Shown in pieces: positions 13,301 through 26,828 of a stretch of 64,000 nucleotides of DNA. Origin of the DNA: Agelas oroides (taxonomy: Eukaryota; Porifera; Demospongiae; Agelasida; Agelasidae). Position 1 is the stretch's first letter, and each line of letters starts with the position of its first letter. The notes under the pieces were generated by a model. It ran no database searches, was not told the origin of the DNA, and saw nothing but the letters and a program-made list of their open reading frames with translations. Both the position numbers and the translations under genes were made by a program. The stretch is taken from positions 5,894,417 through 5,958,416 of the forward strand of contig OX422198.1 in the NCBI GenBank assembly GCA_949130485.1, in the 5' to 3' direction.

Positions 13301-14638
13301 AAGGTAGGGGACAAGGGAAGAGGAGAAAGTGGAATGGGGTCTTGCCTGGCATCTGCAAGCTCCTTCCTCAGAGCTATATTCTCTTCTCTCAGCTCCTGCA
13401 CAGGGTGAACACACAGCTACAATAACAAGATTGAGAACCTAGGAGATGATGGCAGGAGTTACACGAGAGAGACAACAGTCTGGACTAAGGATTTTTGAGA
13501 CGTCTACAGTCTTGTGGTATATCATTAGCTACCTGTCTGCTATAGCCAGAAATACCTACTAACCACTTTGTCTCAAATCTGCATTTAGTAGATATATAGG
13601 TGCCTTAGTAGGTATTTCTGCCACAGCTACACGGTGAGCAAATAAAAGGACAGTTTGGGATTGCTTTGGGTTTTTCAACTCAAGTTGTCTTTACACTACT
13701 AGAGTATGTTGTCAAAAAATCAGCAAAGATTTTTCTGAGCTTGAGTTGATATCTTTTCAGGAGCCAACTGAGAAGACCAGGTCTGTTGAACACAGGTAGC
13801 TGGGTGTGCAGTTTGCTATACAAAGGCAGCCACCTGGCCTCATCTCCAGCAGCCTCTTAGGGGGCAAAGAGAAATGACAGTAAGAGCCTGGGCTCTTCTC
13901 CTCTGTGAACATCAAAATCACGAAGCTGTCCAATAGGTTGCAATCTCTTACATGTTCCTAACATTGTATGTAGACCATATAACAGAGGGTGTGTAGTTGT
14001 CATGGGAACTGCTACCTTGTAACAGAGCGGTGATCACTTACTAAAACCTGTCTTTCTAATCTGCTCAGTGTTGCACTCTTTGTTGAAAAATCTGCACTCT
14101 CCACTGCACAATTCCTGCCACTTGCTGGTACACCACTTGAGCTTCTTCCTCCCTTTGCACTGCCCTCGAGTGTCTTTGCGGTCCTGGAGGCTGGCAGTGT
14201 AGCACTGCCCTCGAGTGTCTTTGCAGTCCTGGAGGCTGGCAGTGTAGCACTTATGGTACTGCTGCCATATTTCTGCCCACCAACAGCATTTGCTTTGGAG
14301 TGGCGATGAGCGGTGGATCCAAAACTGCCGACTTTATGAGCCCCTTTCTTCTGAGATCCTGCCTGGCTGCTTTCTGGGTGCAATTCCCCACAACTTGATG
14401 ATCTCAAATGTGTTTTCAGCAGATCTTCAGTCTCTCCCGCCCTCACTTCCTTTGCAGGTTTGTAGAAACCACCCATACTACCTTGCTCTCCCATCTCTTT
14501 AGCTGATAGGGTGTCTCTGCCAGAAGGCAGTACCCTTCCTCTAGTTGGAGCTTTTGTGGATGTCAGCAGCGATGGTTTTGGCCTGGTAGCAGAGACAGTC
14601 CTTTCTCTTTGCAGCTGGGGCTTCTTCTCAGACGCCAT
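4327..14638 (-). CDS. Unidentified coiled-coil protein, 611 residues, 14 exons; candidate ciliary/centrosomal gene
   Basis: Exons on the minus strand: 14638-14042, 13395-13346, 13161-13062, 12983-12895, 12561-12453, 11639-11496, 10970-10758, 10692-10634, 10516-10456, 9736-9648, 8396-8338, 6323-6232, 5271-5214, 4442-4327. All phases agree and the total is 1836 nt, 611 codons plus TAG. The start is ATG at 14638-14636 in a good context (gccATGG). Residues 1-199, one exon, are low-complexity, rich in Ser, Lys and Arg, with a 15-residue unit (ATLPASRTAKTLEGS) repeated twice. The rest is mostly helical: LRKELADARSLSEQL, LKSQIIQLERQVLLLSQ, YEELSQTASDQALRNFL and a C-terminal part with FFESLSQLEAECTRKRE. 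Intron 2 appears to use a GC donor. The donors of exons 8 (GTTACC) and 11 (GTTTAG) are weak, so those joins are the least certain. I do not recognise the family. It shares an X-box promoter head to head with CFAP161, which suggests, but does not prove, a ciliary role. Confidence 0.72.
4900..4954. mobile_element. 55-bp micro-MITE with perfect 9-bp target duplication
   Basis: Ends are TGGCCTCGTTCCCAGGCCC and its near reverse complement, closing AACAAGGCTA. Flanks are cttgattgc at 4891-4899 and 4955-4963, identical. It lies in an intron or the 3' part of the coiled-coil gene. Confidence 0.85.
4993..5065. mobile_element. 73-bp MITE of the TAGCCTCG family
   Basis: Opens TAGCCTCGTTCCCGGC, has the internal segment gatcgcttgcagtataaaaa seen in several larger copies, and closes GGAACGAGGCTA. 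Flanks are gcgttcttg at 4984-4992 and 5066-5074, identical 9-mers. Confidence 0.85.
5517..5640. mobile_element. Two adjacent degenerate copies of the TAGCCTCG family
   Basis: Near 5517-5570 an inverted pair (tttgttcccaag and gggaacaagacta) is followed near 5592-5636 by a second pair (cctcattcccaggc and gcctgggaatgagg). Target duplications are unclear, so the limits are approximate. Confidence 0.6.
5895..6097. mobile_element. MITE of the TAGTCTCG subfamily, degenerate
   Basis: Opens TAGTCTCATGCCCAGACC and ends in a decayed inverted copy closing in CGAACCTA. Flanks gtgcagtac (5886-5894) and gtacagtac (6098-6106) match at 8 of 9 bases. It sits in an intron of the coiled-coil gene. Confidence 0.7.
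6831..7022. repeat. Short tandem repeat taacatggtgtaa[t/c]gta
   Basis: About 190 bp of imperfect 10- and 20-bp units (taacatggtg, taatgtagtg, taacgtattt) in an intron of the minus-strand coiled-coil gene. Confidence 0.9.
7023..8337. other. Long intron of the coiled-coil gene, no supported exon
   Basis: Part of the 2 kb intron between minus-strand exons 11 and 12. It contains a fragment of a TAGTCTCG-type element near 7868-7915. On the + strand, 7030-7140 has a short open stretch ending in TAG that could look like a terminal exon. It lies inside the intron and has no upstream partner, so I do not call it. Confidence 0.5.
8567..9354. repeat. 41-bp minisatellite built from a MITE end
   Basis: Roughly 18 tandem units of the form tagtctcattcccagaccac followed by tgaccccagttcatgg. 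The first 20 bases are the terminal sequence of the TAGTCTCG element family. A non-repeat block beginning caatagatctctttctgagc occurs near 8990 and again near 9360, so part of the array was duplicated as a unit of about 370 bp. Confidence 0.9.
9834..10034. mobile_element. Inverted-repeat element, CGTCAGGTAGACGTGAG ends
   Basis: The left end cgtcaggtagacgtgag and the right end ctcacgtctacctgacg are exact reverse complements. A further inner pair, ggggcggtgcccgacg and cgattgggcaccgcccc, extends the match. It is followed directly by a truncated TAGCCTCG-family copy (about 10048-10129). Both lie between two 80-bp direct repeats (9741-9822 and 10130-10210). Confidence 0.75.
10255..10440. repeat. 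Intronic stretch with imperfect repeats
   Basis: Repeated gaaactg/aaaccgattt motifs and an inverted gcgtttacac/gcccgtttacac pair lie just below exon 9 of the minus-strand coiled-coil gene. It is probably an old inverted-repeat element, but I could not fix its ends. Confidence 0.4.
11183..11480. repeat. (GGGA)n purine tract
   Basis: About 300 bp of gggagggagg on the + strand, broken by ggggga and gtgaggg variants. In the sense of the minus-strand gene it is a pyrimidine tract downstream of the donor of exon 6. Confidence 0.95.
12079..12134. mobile_element. 56-bp micro-MITE with 9-bp target duplication
   Basis: Opens TAGCCTCATTCCCAGGCTCT and closes AGAGCCTGGGAACGAGGCTA. Flanks attctggac (12070-12078) and attctagac (12135-12143) match at 8 of 9 bases. 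Confidence 0.85.
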
Positions 14639-14848
14639 GGCAAGCAACCCATAGCAGAATCACCTTGCACGCGTGAGAAAGAAAGATCAGCGGCTCCTTC
14701 TGCAGACCTGGAATGAGACCAGGAGAACAGGAATCTCAGAACGAGGATCTATGACGAGTTACCATGGAAACCAGCAAACTTGTGATGCGGTAGTTTTCTC
14801 TCTTGCTATACTCTCGCTCAGATTCGATTTCTGCAGATCCAAACCGCC
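14639..14848. promoter_or_regulatory. Bidirectional promoter with X-box (RFX site) between coiled-coil gene and CFAP161
   Basis: Only 210 bp separate the two start codons, which point away from each other. The 14-mer GTTACCATGGAAAC at 14758-14771 fits the RFX X-box consensus RYYNYYATRRNRAC at every position. It lies about 80 nt upstream of the CFAP161 ATG and 120 nt upstream of the other. RFX factors drive ciliary genes across animals (known); that this site works here is inferred. No TATA box is obvious. Confidence 0.7.
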
Positions 14849-18211
<3,363 letters not shown>

Positions 18212-18577
18212 CAGCTCCAACTGTGCTTCAAAACACTTTGACAAGGACACCATAGGTTTTGTGTACATTATACCACACACATACACAAAGGTTTGTACAC
18301 ACAATACCACACACATGCACAGCAACGTATACACACATGCTAACTTCAAGTAATTCACTGTACTCCAGACAACATAATTTAATTTAAAAATATGTATTAT
18401 TATACAAAAAAATCATACTATATTTGCTAGGAACACAATATTTGAATGGTTCTTGTCGTCGTCGAGTTTTCACCAGTACAGTCCTAGCTACTCTGCAGTA
18501 CCTTGGAGTCCACACTGTGTGACAAAGGTGAAAGTGCAAAGTTCAAACTACTCTAGAGAGGTTCCAGTGTAACCTCC
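18212..18577. other. Short convergent intergenic gap
   Basis: 366 bp between the stop of CFAP161 (+) and the stop of the RING-finger gene (-). It contains CA-rich text near 18271-18340 and an A/T-rich stretch near 18375-18440. No clear AATAAA was picked out on either strand. Confidence 0.6.
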
Positions 18578-20470
18578 TTACCATTTTCTTTCTTGGACAA
18601 TAACAGCAGGCCCTAGGAAAGAAGAATTATGAAGTAGCTGAGATTTGTTGTCATGATCCAAAAGTGGTGAAATCCAGAAATTGAACATTATTCTGTTGCT
18701 TGTTGCGAACACAGTACCGCGTTCGAAGCTTTGTAGCACAGAACTTCCGTTAGACGGGGCTCATACGCGCTGTGTAGACGTACCAGGTACTATGGAATAA
18801 TGTTCAATTTAGTGTACCCTGAAGCTAACCTCTGGAGGTCTTACCATGTTGGTTTATGGTTGACAACATACGGCACAAGCTCATGCCCTGGATGGGAGGA
18901 AAGAGGTGAATGTAGCTTGCTATTAACCTGGTTCCCACACTTCCAGGCTTTGATCACTTATAGATGGTTTCCAAATGTCAATTAAGCGCCCTACTTCCGG
19001 AGGGCAAACGCGCGATCGATAGGCAGGGCCTTTCACCTTGAGAGAAGCAGCTTCTTTTATCTTTCAGTACTAATGGTAAGGACTCGATGTAGCACTTACT
19101 AGCCTATATTTTGCACGCAGCTGCACTAAACCCAGACACCGACTTTTGCCCTCCGGAAGTGAAGCTACGCCCCATGAAAACCATCTATAGTATTGACATA
19201 CTGTAGGTGATCAAAGCCTGGATTGTGGGAGTGAGGCTAGGTTGCCTCAAAGTGCAGACAAAACACATTAATCTGTTCTCCATTTACAGAGGAGCAAACT
19301 GAGAAACCACTGAAACACACCTTGATAACGAAGTTAAACTCAAAGCAGTTTTACCTTTGTGGCAAGATTCAGAACAAGGCCGGCACACCCCTGGGTTGAA
19401 GATTACACAATCATGAACGGGCATTATTTTATGTTATAATAACTATTTACAGGTGGTATAAGTGATTTATACTACCTGCAATGACCAGTCAGATTGCAGT
19501 ATTTCATTTAGTATAACTCACAGTTAAATCCACACTTGTTGCAGGTGAAGTAGTCCATGCTTTTGTTCTGCCCTTTCACAAACGTGGCAGCGAAACACAA
19601 CTTGGGGAGGTCTCTAAGAACAGCAAAGAAGAGAAATATCGTAACTCATCCACGTGGTGGATTGATTCAGAACGCACCCTTCTAGCATAATCTTTCCCTT
19701 GAATCTCAACTCTGTTCCAGGTTTCTAGGTGTAAGAGTACAAATTCATCTCATATATATAGTATGAGCGTGCAACTTCTATACATATACGGTTTCTACAC
19801 CTGCCATCTGGACAGTATGACGTAGCAATCAGCAGTGAACACATATACAGGTTCACATAGCTAACATACACTAGCACTTAGAATGGCTTCATGTTAAGTA
19901 CCTGCTAAGGATATTCACTGCTGTTCCCTAACGTCATCCTGTCCAGATGGCAGGTATAGAGAACCATATGGGAGTTGCATGCTCTTACTGTTATAAACTC
20001 TTGCATATACTTATCTACTTTCACTTTCATATCAAGTCTAAACTGTACCCCAAGATGTACCCAGTGACCTGAGAGAAACTTAGGCTTTCTGCTCTAGATT
20101 TTGTTGTGGAAGAAAAAAATTTATCCACAGCTACAAGACAAAATCCGTTTGAGGCAAACTGAGAGTATCAACACTTGTTTGCAAAACTTGGTAAGTGAAG
20201 TCCTTATATTTGTTGATCTGCTGCTTAGCAACTGTCTGCTCACCATTCCAAACTCCAGCACAGGTCTGCAGTCAGCATGTACCACCTGGTCCACGAGTGT
20301 CATGGCAGCACCTTCCTTCTCACAGAGCTCCTCACTGTCAGCTTCATAGGCGGAGGAGGAAGCCTCCCCTCTATCATCACTCACTGGAGCGAAAGGGCTA
20401 CAGGAAATAAAATACTGCATTTGTAATGTGTGTGTGTGTGTGTGTGTACGTGTGTGTGTCTGTGTGTGTG

Positions 20471-20539
<69 letters not shown>

Positions 20540-20542
20540 GCA

Positions 20543-20608
<66 letters not shown>

Positions 20609-23600
20609 CGTGCGTGTGTGTGTATGTGTGTGTGTGTGAAGAGTAACCTGATAATGGAGACCTCAAACTCATCACACGTTGGAAATTCGACAATCTTCAT
20701 CCCTTGCTCCTCCATGAAGGTCTTCAGCTTCTTCAGGATGATGGCCATACTGTCCTCAGGTCTTAGCAGCACATCCCTGACAACAAAACTCTTCTCTGGT
20801 ACACTCAACTGCACATTGACAGGGATGGTGGAGGGAGGGGGAAGGTGCTCAGTCAAATATCTGTGAGAAGAAGGACGAGGAAGGAACCAACGGGTATAGG
20901 ATTACCAAAGTGTGCTGAATCAAGAGAAGAAATGATAGAAGAAAGGAGAAGATGGATGATTTTTAGTTTGTATCAAAGAACCTTTCTTTCCATTTATGCT
21001 GGAGTCAACCGAGAAACCACGGAAAGATGGGGCCATTAAATCACGAGCTCAAAATCCATCAGGCAACACCATCAACTCTTGCACTGTTTGCATAAATATC
21101 AGAATGACCGGTTCGTGTTTTCATGCCTCTGTAGGGCCTTCTAGCCTAACGGAACAGTTAATGACCTGACATGTCCTCTATGAGCAAAGCAGAAGGTTAG
21201 AGAGAACAGTTGTTCAAAGACTGCTGTCCCTGTCTGCTACTTTTCCCAGGGTACTTGAAAGCACACACAAGAAGACATGTGATCCCTATACACCTCTGTC
21301 TCCTTGGGTCATCACCCACGTGATAAATCTCCCTGTAGCGTGTCTTCATGTTGTTGTTTTTATTTTAGACATTTGTTGTTACAAGCGATCGTAAACGTCA
21401 CATGTTGTTGAACGTGGATGTCCATGTGTGGCAACTAGCTTACATAATTATCTCTAAGGTGCAGTTACCCCCATTGCATGTATATACAGTCTAATGACTG
21501 TTGGTTTGTGTTGGTACATCGGATAGCAGTCCCCATCCCCCAGCACAGCTGGTATTGACTGAAATATCCCTGTGCGGTGAGTGACTCTTCCATTTGACAG
21601 GGAGATGTGGTGCATTGATTGCTCATGCACACATACACACGTACCTGTCGTAGGCATTTGCCAGAAGCTTCTCCACCCTCTCGAGTTCTTCTGCCAGTGA
21701 TTGTTTCTTTGTTTCCCACTGTCTTTCTATCCCTTCCAACTGGGCCACCCGCTCTGGAGGTACGAGAAGTGTGTCTTAGTCCTTCTCTTCTACCTTGTCT
21801 CTCTCTTCTGATGCACACACACCTGGATTGTCAGGATCGTGGGGGAAGTCCCTGATAGCTTTCTGAGCAAGAAAGTTCTTTTCCTGTCCGACCTTGGCCA
21901 GTCCACGCTGGTAGTCCAGGATCAGCTCCTAGAGAAGAGAGGAGGAAGCGTGTGAGGTGGAAGAGGAGAGGAGGAGAGTGGAGGAGGGAGTGTGTGGGGT
22001 GGGAGAGGAGGAGAGTGGAGGAGGAAGCGTGTGGGGTGGGAGAGGAGAAGAGTGGAGGAGGAAGTGTGTGGGGTGTGGGTGGGAGAGGAGGAGAGTGAAG
22101 GAGATGGGAGAAGTGCATGATGTGGAAGAGAGGAGGGTGGAGGCGTACAAGGTGAGTGTATGAAAGATATGAGAGGAGAATGGGGCAAAAGGGAGAGGGG
22201 TAAGTTGTAAGAGGGAGGTGTATGGGAGAGAAATTCGCCTCGTGCCCAAGCTCTTGGGGGTGAGGAGAAAAGGACCCCAGGTATGAGGCTAGAGAGAAGA
22301 TCAGAAATGGCTCAATTTGGAGATGGCAAAAAGGATCACAGGAAGCTGTTTACCTGATGGTACGACTCATGGAGTGCTAGACTCTGCTTCAAGTGTTCTG
22401 CAGAAGAATGGAATGTATAATTTAACTATTTCCTTCCTCATAATTAATGCAATACACAAGTTAACTCTTCCCTTCCTCATAATGCAATACACAAGTTAAC
22501 TCTTTCCTTCCTCATAATGTAATACACAAGTTAACTCTTCCCTTCCTCAATGCAATACACAAGTTAACTCTTCCCTTCCTCATAATTAATGCAATACACA
22601 AGTTAACTCTTTCCTTCCTCATAATGCAATACACAAGTTAACTCTTCCCTTCCTCATAATGCAATACACAAGTTAACTCTTCCCTTCCTCATAATTAATG
22701 CAATACACAAGTTAACTCTTCCCTTCCTCATAATGCAATACACAAGTTAACTCTTCCCTTCCTCATAATGCAATACACAAGTTAACTCTTCCCTTCCTCA
22801 TAATGCAATACACACAAGTTAACTCTTCCCTTCCTCATAATGCAATTCACAAGTTAACTCTTTCCTTCATTGCGGTGCAACACTCAAGTGCTCTGTCAGC
22901 GTACTTTCAGTCATGTGCATGTGGTGTGACTTTGCATAACATCTGGGCCTGTTTTATAAGGGAGATGTGGTTCGTTGATTGTGCATGAATGAAAACAACT
23001 CACTTTGTAGTACAGCTTGCAGGGGAGATTCCACCTTCTTGGAGTGATCATGTTCAAATGGAGCATTGGTGGCTATAGGGAATACACAGTAGTAAGTGTG
23101 GGTGGGGCTCAATCTTGCAGTGGAGCTCTACCAGGGGGTGGAGCTCAATCTTGCAGTGGAACTCTACCAGGGGGTGGAGCTCAATCTTGCAGTGGAACTC
23201 TACCAGGGGGTATGTGGGACTATCTTGCAGTGAAACTCTACCAGGGGGTATGTGGGACTATCTTGCAGTGGAACTCCACCAGGAGATGGGGCTCAATCTT
23301 GCATGTGGGGATCAACCAGGAGGTTGGGTTCAATCTTGCATGTGGGGATCACTTGGGGGGTGGGGCTCAATCTTGCATGTGGGGATCAACCAGGAGGTTG
23401 GGTTCAATCTTGCATGTGGGGATCACTCAGGGGGTGGGGCTCAATCTTGCATGTGGGGATCACTCGGGGGTGGGGCTCAATCTTGCATGTGGGGATCACT
23501 CGGGGGTGGGGCTCAATCTTGCATGTGGGGATCACTCGGGGGTGGGGCTCAATCTTGCATGTGGGGATCACTCGGGGGTGGGGCTCAATCTTGCATGTGG

Positions 23601-24717
23601 GGATCACTTGGGGGTGGGGCTCAATCTCATGCATCACCATGCATCAAATTCTGACATCTCACAGTCACGACATCATACGTAAACACGTACCTGCATCCAC
23701 CAGCTGATGAAAATACTCTTTCTCTGCCTTAGACCGTTCTTCCCTTACCACTCCTGCAACAGAGAAGCAATAAGCAGTTCTAGAGAAAACCCTCAGGAAA
23801 TTTCTCCACGACAAAATAATGCTATTGCTTTGGCCTTGCACTGTGCCCTAGCCCTCATTCCTCCCTGCCTCCAGTTTTTGATCGTTTGCAGTAAAACTGG
23901 AGGCGGAGAACGCCTGGGAACATGGCATTCTTAGCCTTGGTACCAGTGCAACATACTCATCAGGGCATCAAATCCGTGATCTTTGACCACTTGATCTGAA
24001 TTCACTGTTTCTTTGCAGACGGGGCATTCATGTCTGGAGGAGGGAGAGGGGAGAGAAAAGGAAAAGAGAGAAGGGAGGAGAGGGAAGAGAAAACAGAGGA
24101 AGACAAAATGGAAAGAGGGAGGAAAAGAGTAAGGGGAAGTGAGAAGGAAAGAAGAGGGAGTGGAAGAGGAGGAGACCCAGAAGGTATGTAGTTCGAACTG
24201 CTGCACCTACAGTCATTATGGTGCCACAGTCATCTACCTTCTGTTGATGCACTCATCGATGCACTTGAAGCAGTATCTGTGTCCGCATGGCGTTACGCAG
24301 GCCTCCTCAATGCGAGACATACATATTGGACAGTGGAAATGCTCGTAGATAGCTGAAACCTGTAGAAAGAGGGTGGGCTCTAATTAGAACATTCAGTAGG
24401 GTACATTACTACACGTGTACGCAGTGTGTAACTGGTCATTTAGTAGCCTCCCACCTACGAAAGAAAAGCTTTATAGCTGTGAACCAGCAAGTGGGATTCG
24501 AAAGTACAAGAGGCTTTTGATCCACAGTAGAAGAAACTTCATCTTCAGCCCCGGGCCATAAATCCGAGCTTACTATAAAATTATGCCTATGGCTACAACC
24601 GCACTTACAGGTATTTTCAGCGGTAGGTCCGCCACGTCTTCTGTATTCTGTCTCTCGTAGCCGGGCGACTTCCCTGAAAGCTCCGCCATTATTCATTCTC
24701 CTATTAATTTCCTGCAT
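18578..24717 (-). CDS. RING-finger protein, probable E3 ubiquitin ligase, about 397 residues, 13 exons
   Basis: Minus-strand exons: 24717-24609, 24352-24238, 24033-23936, 23753-23691, 22397-22354, 21928-21823, 21753-21645, 20860-20648, 20397-20244, 20068-20049, 19613-19522, 19390-19355, 18612-18578. The sum is 1194 nt and all phases agree. An N-terminal C3HC4 RING (residues about 41-85) reads [18 protein letters not shown], then [10 protein letters not shown] and HECPVC; it resembles the RING of COP1. Then come a helical segment ([33 protein letters not shown]), a possible ubiquitin-like region ([18 protein letters not shown]), an acidic patch ([12 protein letters not shown]) and a C-terminal cysteine cluster [20 protein letters not shown], likely zinc-binding. 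No WD40 repeats were found, so it is not COP1. Two joins are uncertain: the donor after exon 3 would be GC, and exon 10 is only 20 nt. I do not recognise the family; E3 activity is inferred from the RING. Confidence 0.72.
18925..19239. mobile_element. Nested MITEs: a second family inserted in a TAGCCTCG-type element
   Basis: The outer ends are taacctggttcccacacttc with ccaggctttgatcac on the left, and gtgatcaaagcctgg closing gtgaggcta on the right. The inner element runs about 18960-19190, with ends tatagatggtttcc and ggttttcatgg-type inverted partner aaaaccatctata. Its internal gagagaagcagcttctttt recurs near 34707, so the inner unit is a separate family. It lies in the last intron of the RING gene. 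Confidence 0.7.
19760..19989. mobile_element. 230-bp inverted-repeat element
   Basis: The left agtatgagcgtgcaactt pairs with the right agttgcatgctcttact. Inner arms cctgccatctggacag and ctgtccagatggcagg pair exactly. It is located in an intron of the RING-finger gene. Confidence 0.75.
20428..20638. repeat. (TG)n/(CGTG)n microsatellite
   Basis: About 210 bp alternating tgtg and tgcgtgcg blocks on the + strand, in the intron between minus-strand exons of the RING gene (20648 and 20397). Alternating purine-pyrimidine sequence of this kind can form left-handed DNA (known property). Confidence 0.95.
21940..22120. repeat. Purine-rich tandem repeat gtgtggggtgggagaggagg
   Basis: Several copies of a unit near 40 bp (ggaggaagcgtgtggggtgg and gagaggagaagagtgg) in an intron of the RING gene, directly upstream, in gene sense, of the exon at 21928-21823. 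In gene sense this is a pyrimidine tract before the acceptor. Confidence 0.85.
22430..22868. repeat. 35-bp minisatellite
   Basis: About 12 units of ttaactcttcccttcctcat plus aatgcaatacacaag, with occasional aattaa insertions. Intron of the RING gene. Confidence 0.95.
23105..23625. repeat. 35-bp minisatellite with two unit types
   Basis: Units of ggggctcaatcttgcatgtg and gggatcactcgggggt, with an earlier block in which cagtggaactctaccagggg replaces the second half. About 14 copies lie in an intron of the RING gene. Confidence 0.95.
24050..24180. repeat. GA-rich tract in RING gene intron 2
   Basis: A purine-rich run on + (gagagaaaagg, gagggaagagaaa) ends close to the acceptor at 24034; in gene sense it is a long pyrimidine tract leading into exon 3. 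Confidence 0.85.
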
Positions 24718-26483
24718 TCTTAAAATTCCTTTGAAGAGCTCAATTCTAAATTAAGCCAATGCAAGAAGCGTACTGGTTGTGACTAGTCTGAGTAAAACGC
24801 TAGCAGTGTGTGAGTCTGTGCAGGAGATAAGACAAGACGAGACACGCGTGTTCATCAGCTGTGCCCGCTGTCAGCACTGAAAGAAGCTAGCTACAGATGC
24901 GCATATGAGGTAATTGAACATAGTGCGGATTTCTGATTAATTGTCTTGAAGGCCTTTGGCGTTCCTCAGATGACGCAGGTATCTGTTCTCTCATAGAGTG
25001 GAGTGTGTTGTTTATCAGTGCCGTATAGAACCACGAAACATGAAATTATGAAAAAGCAGACCTTCCGTTCATGGTCTGACATCACTTTGTGCCGTTTGCA
25101 AACCACTTTCAGCATGCTTGGAGTGGGTAAAAAAAAATGTTCTTTTACGCGTTGTACAGTCCCGTATCGATGTGACACATGTTGAGATGAGTTACCATGG
25201 CAAGCCCTTGCGTAATTAGTGTTGTGTGGCTACCAACAAGCTTCAAGCCACACCTTCTTGTTGAATGGAGGGCCGGGCTTGCAGGACAGATGAGGCTGAA
25301 GATCCCAAATTTTCATTCTAGCAATAGACTCCAGGGTAATTACACACTCTCCTATAAGGTCTCAAGCTGCACCCATGGCATTTTGAATTGCTGTAACCTC
25401 AGCTTGGAGATGGAAGCAGTGAGAGGAATGGTATTTCCAGGTGTATAGTTTAACCTACATGCATGGCTGCTGTTATGACACCAAACCCTTCTCCTTTGGA
25501 AGCTCGCTTGCTGATTGGTCCAGTTTGAAATTACTTAAGGTTTTCCAATGACCTTCCAACTCACATTAAACATGCATGCTGAATAGTTCTGTTTGTGAAA
25601 TTCCCCCCTCCCCTCATGCATGCATTCATCTTCAGTTTCACTGTGAATCCCTGCAGTATTGTAGGTGTGCTGTGCATTTCCTTTCGGATATGTAGAGTCT
25701 TGTGGTAGCTGTATTGTAGGTGTGCTGAATAGAGCTTTTTCATGCGACGTCTTAAGTTTCAAGGGAAAATGGAAACAGTCACCTGTTGATGTACAAGGAG
25801 GTAGAAGCTTCTGAATGGAGAGTGATAACTTTTAGTATGTGTTGAATCGGAGAAAATACCATGTAAGTTTAAACAGCTGCTAAATGTGATCAGTGGAGTT
25901 TTCAATGGTGGCTCACAGTTTAGTGTACTGAATTAAGGTCATGTAATGAAAAACTCTATAGCTGCCGTGTAATATACACTTTCACCTGAACCAACTTTCT
26001 ATTTCCATTTGTTCTGTGCAGTAGGTGTGCTGAGGTTTGCTTTTTTGTGCTTGAATAGCGAGTATGGAAATTGCATTTCCTTTTGTTTTATGGTTTGGTT
26101 GGTTTCAGAGTCTCCCCAACAGAGGAGAAAAGATACTCTGGATCCCTTTGGGAAGGTTAGCAGATAGTGCAGTGCTGTGCGATGATCTCCCGGCTTTGTG
26201 AGCTTAGATCATTCCTCATCTAAACCTGAGAAGGTTTGAAGTAGAAACAGCTTGCTCAGAGGTGTACATGCATCCTACTGGCCAACTGTCAGAGAGGGTG
26301 TGGGTGTTGTGTGGGTTATACAGCTGATAGTACAGTTGAAAGGTAGGACCGCTTCCTTGGATGCATTACACACTTTGTAAATGGTAGATTCCTCCATACC
26401 ACAATGATATTTTAGTGTCCAAGTTGTGGAATCTGGGAGGACTCACAATTGAGTCAGAGGTGTATATACGTACAGTGTGTACA

Positions 26484-26485
<2 letters not shown>

Positions 26486-26556
<71 letters not shown>

Positions 26557-26728
26557 CCTTGTTCCCAGGGCCTTGTGCACATGTGACGGGATCACGTTCC
26601 ATGTGGTTTCATTCCACAATTTGATTGGCTCCTCAAAATTTTGAGGGGCAATGGTCGACAGAAAATACACAGAAACGCTACCAGGCCCCTTTCCCGATTT
26701 TTCAGACAGGGCCTGGGAATGAGGCCAG

Positions 26729-26785
<57 letters not shown>

Positions 26786-26828
26786 GCGTGCACACAAGTA
26801 TGTGTTTTTGTTTATTGTGTGTGTGTGT
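26486..26828. repeat. Two (TG)n microsatellites split by a MITE
   Basis: TG runs at 26486-26553 and about 26728-26825 flank a 174-bp element with ends TAGCCTTGTTCCCAGGGCC and GGGCCTGGGAATGAGGCCA. The element probably inserted into one continuous TG run, with gtgtgtgtg as its target duplication. Confidence 0.85.

Noticed and set aside
14012-14041. Extension of coiled-coil exon 1 to the in-frame stop at 14012
   Set aside because: A consensus GTAAGT donor at 14041 interrupts it, and the next exon continues the coiled coil in phase.
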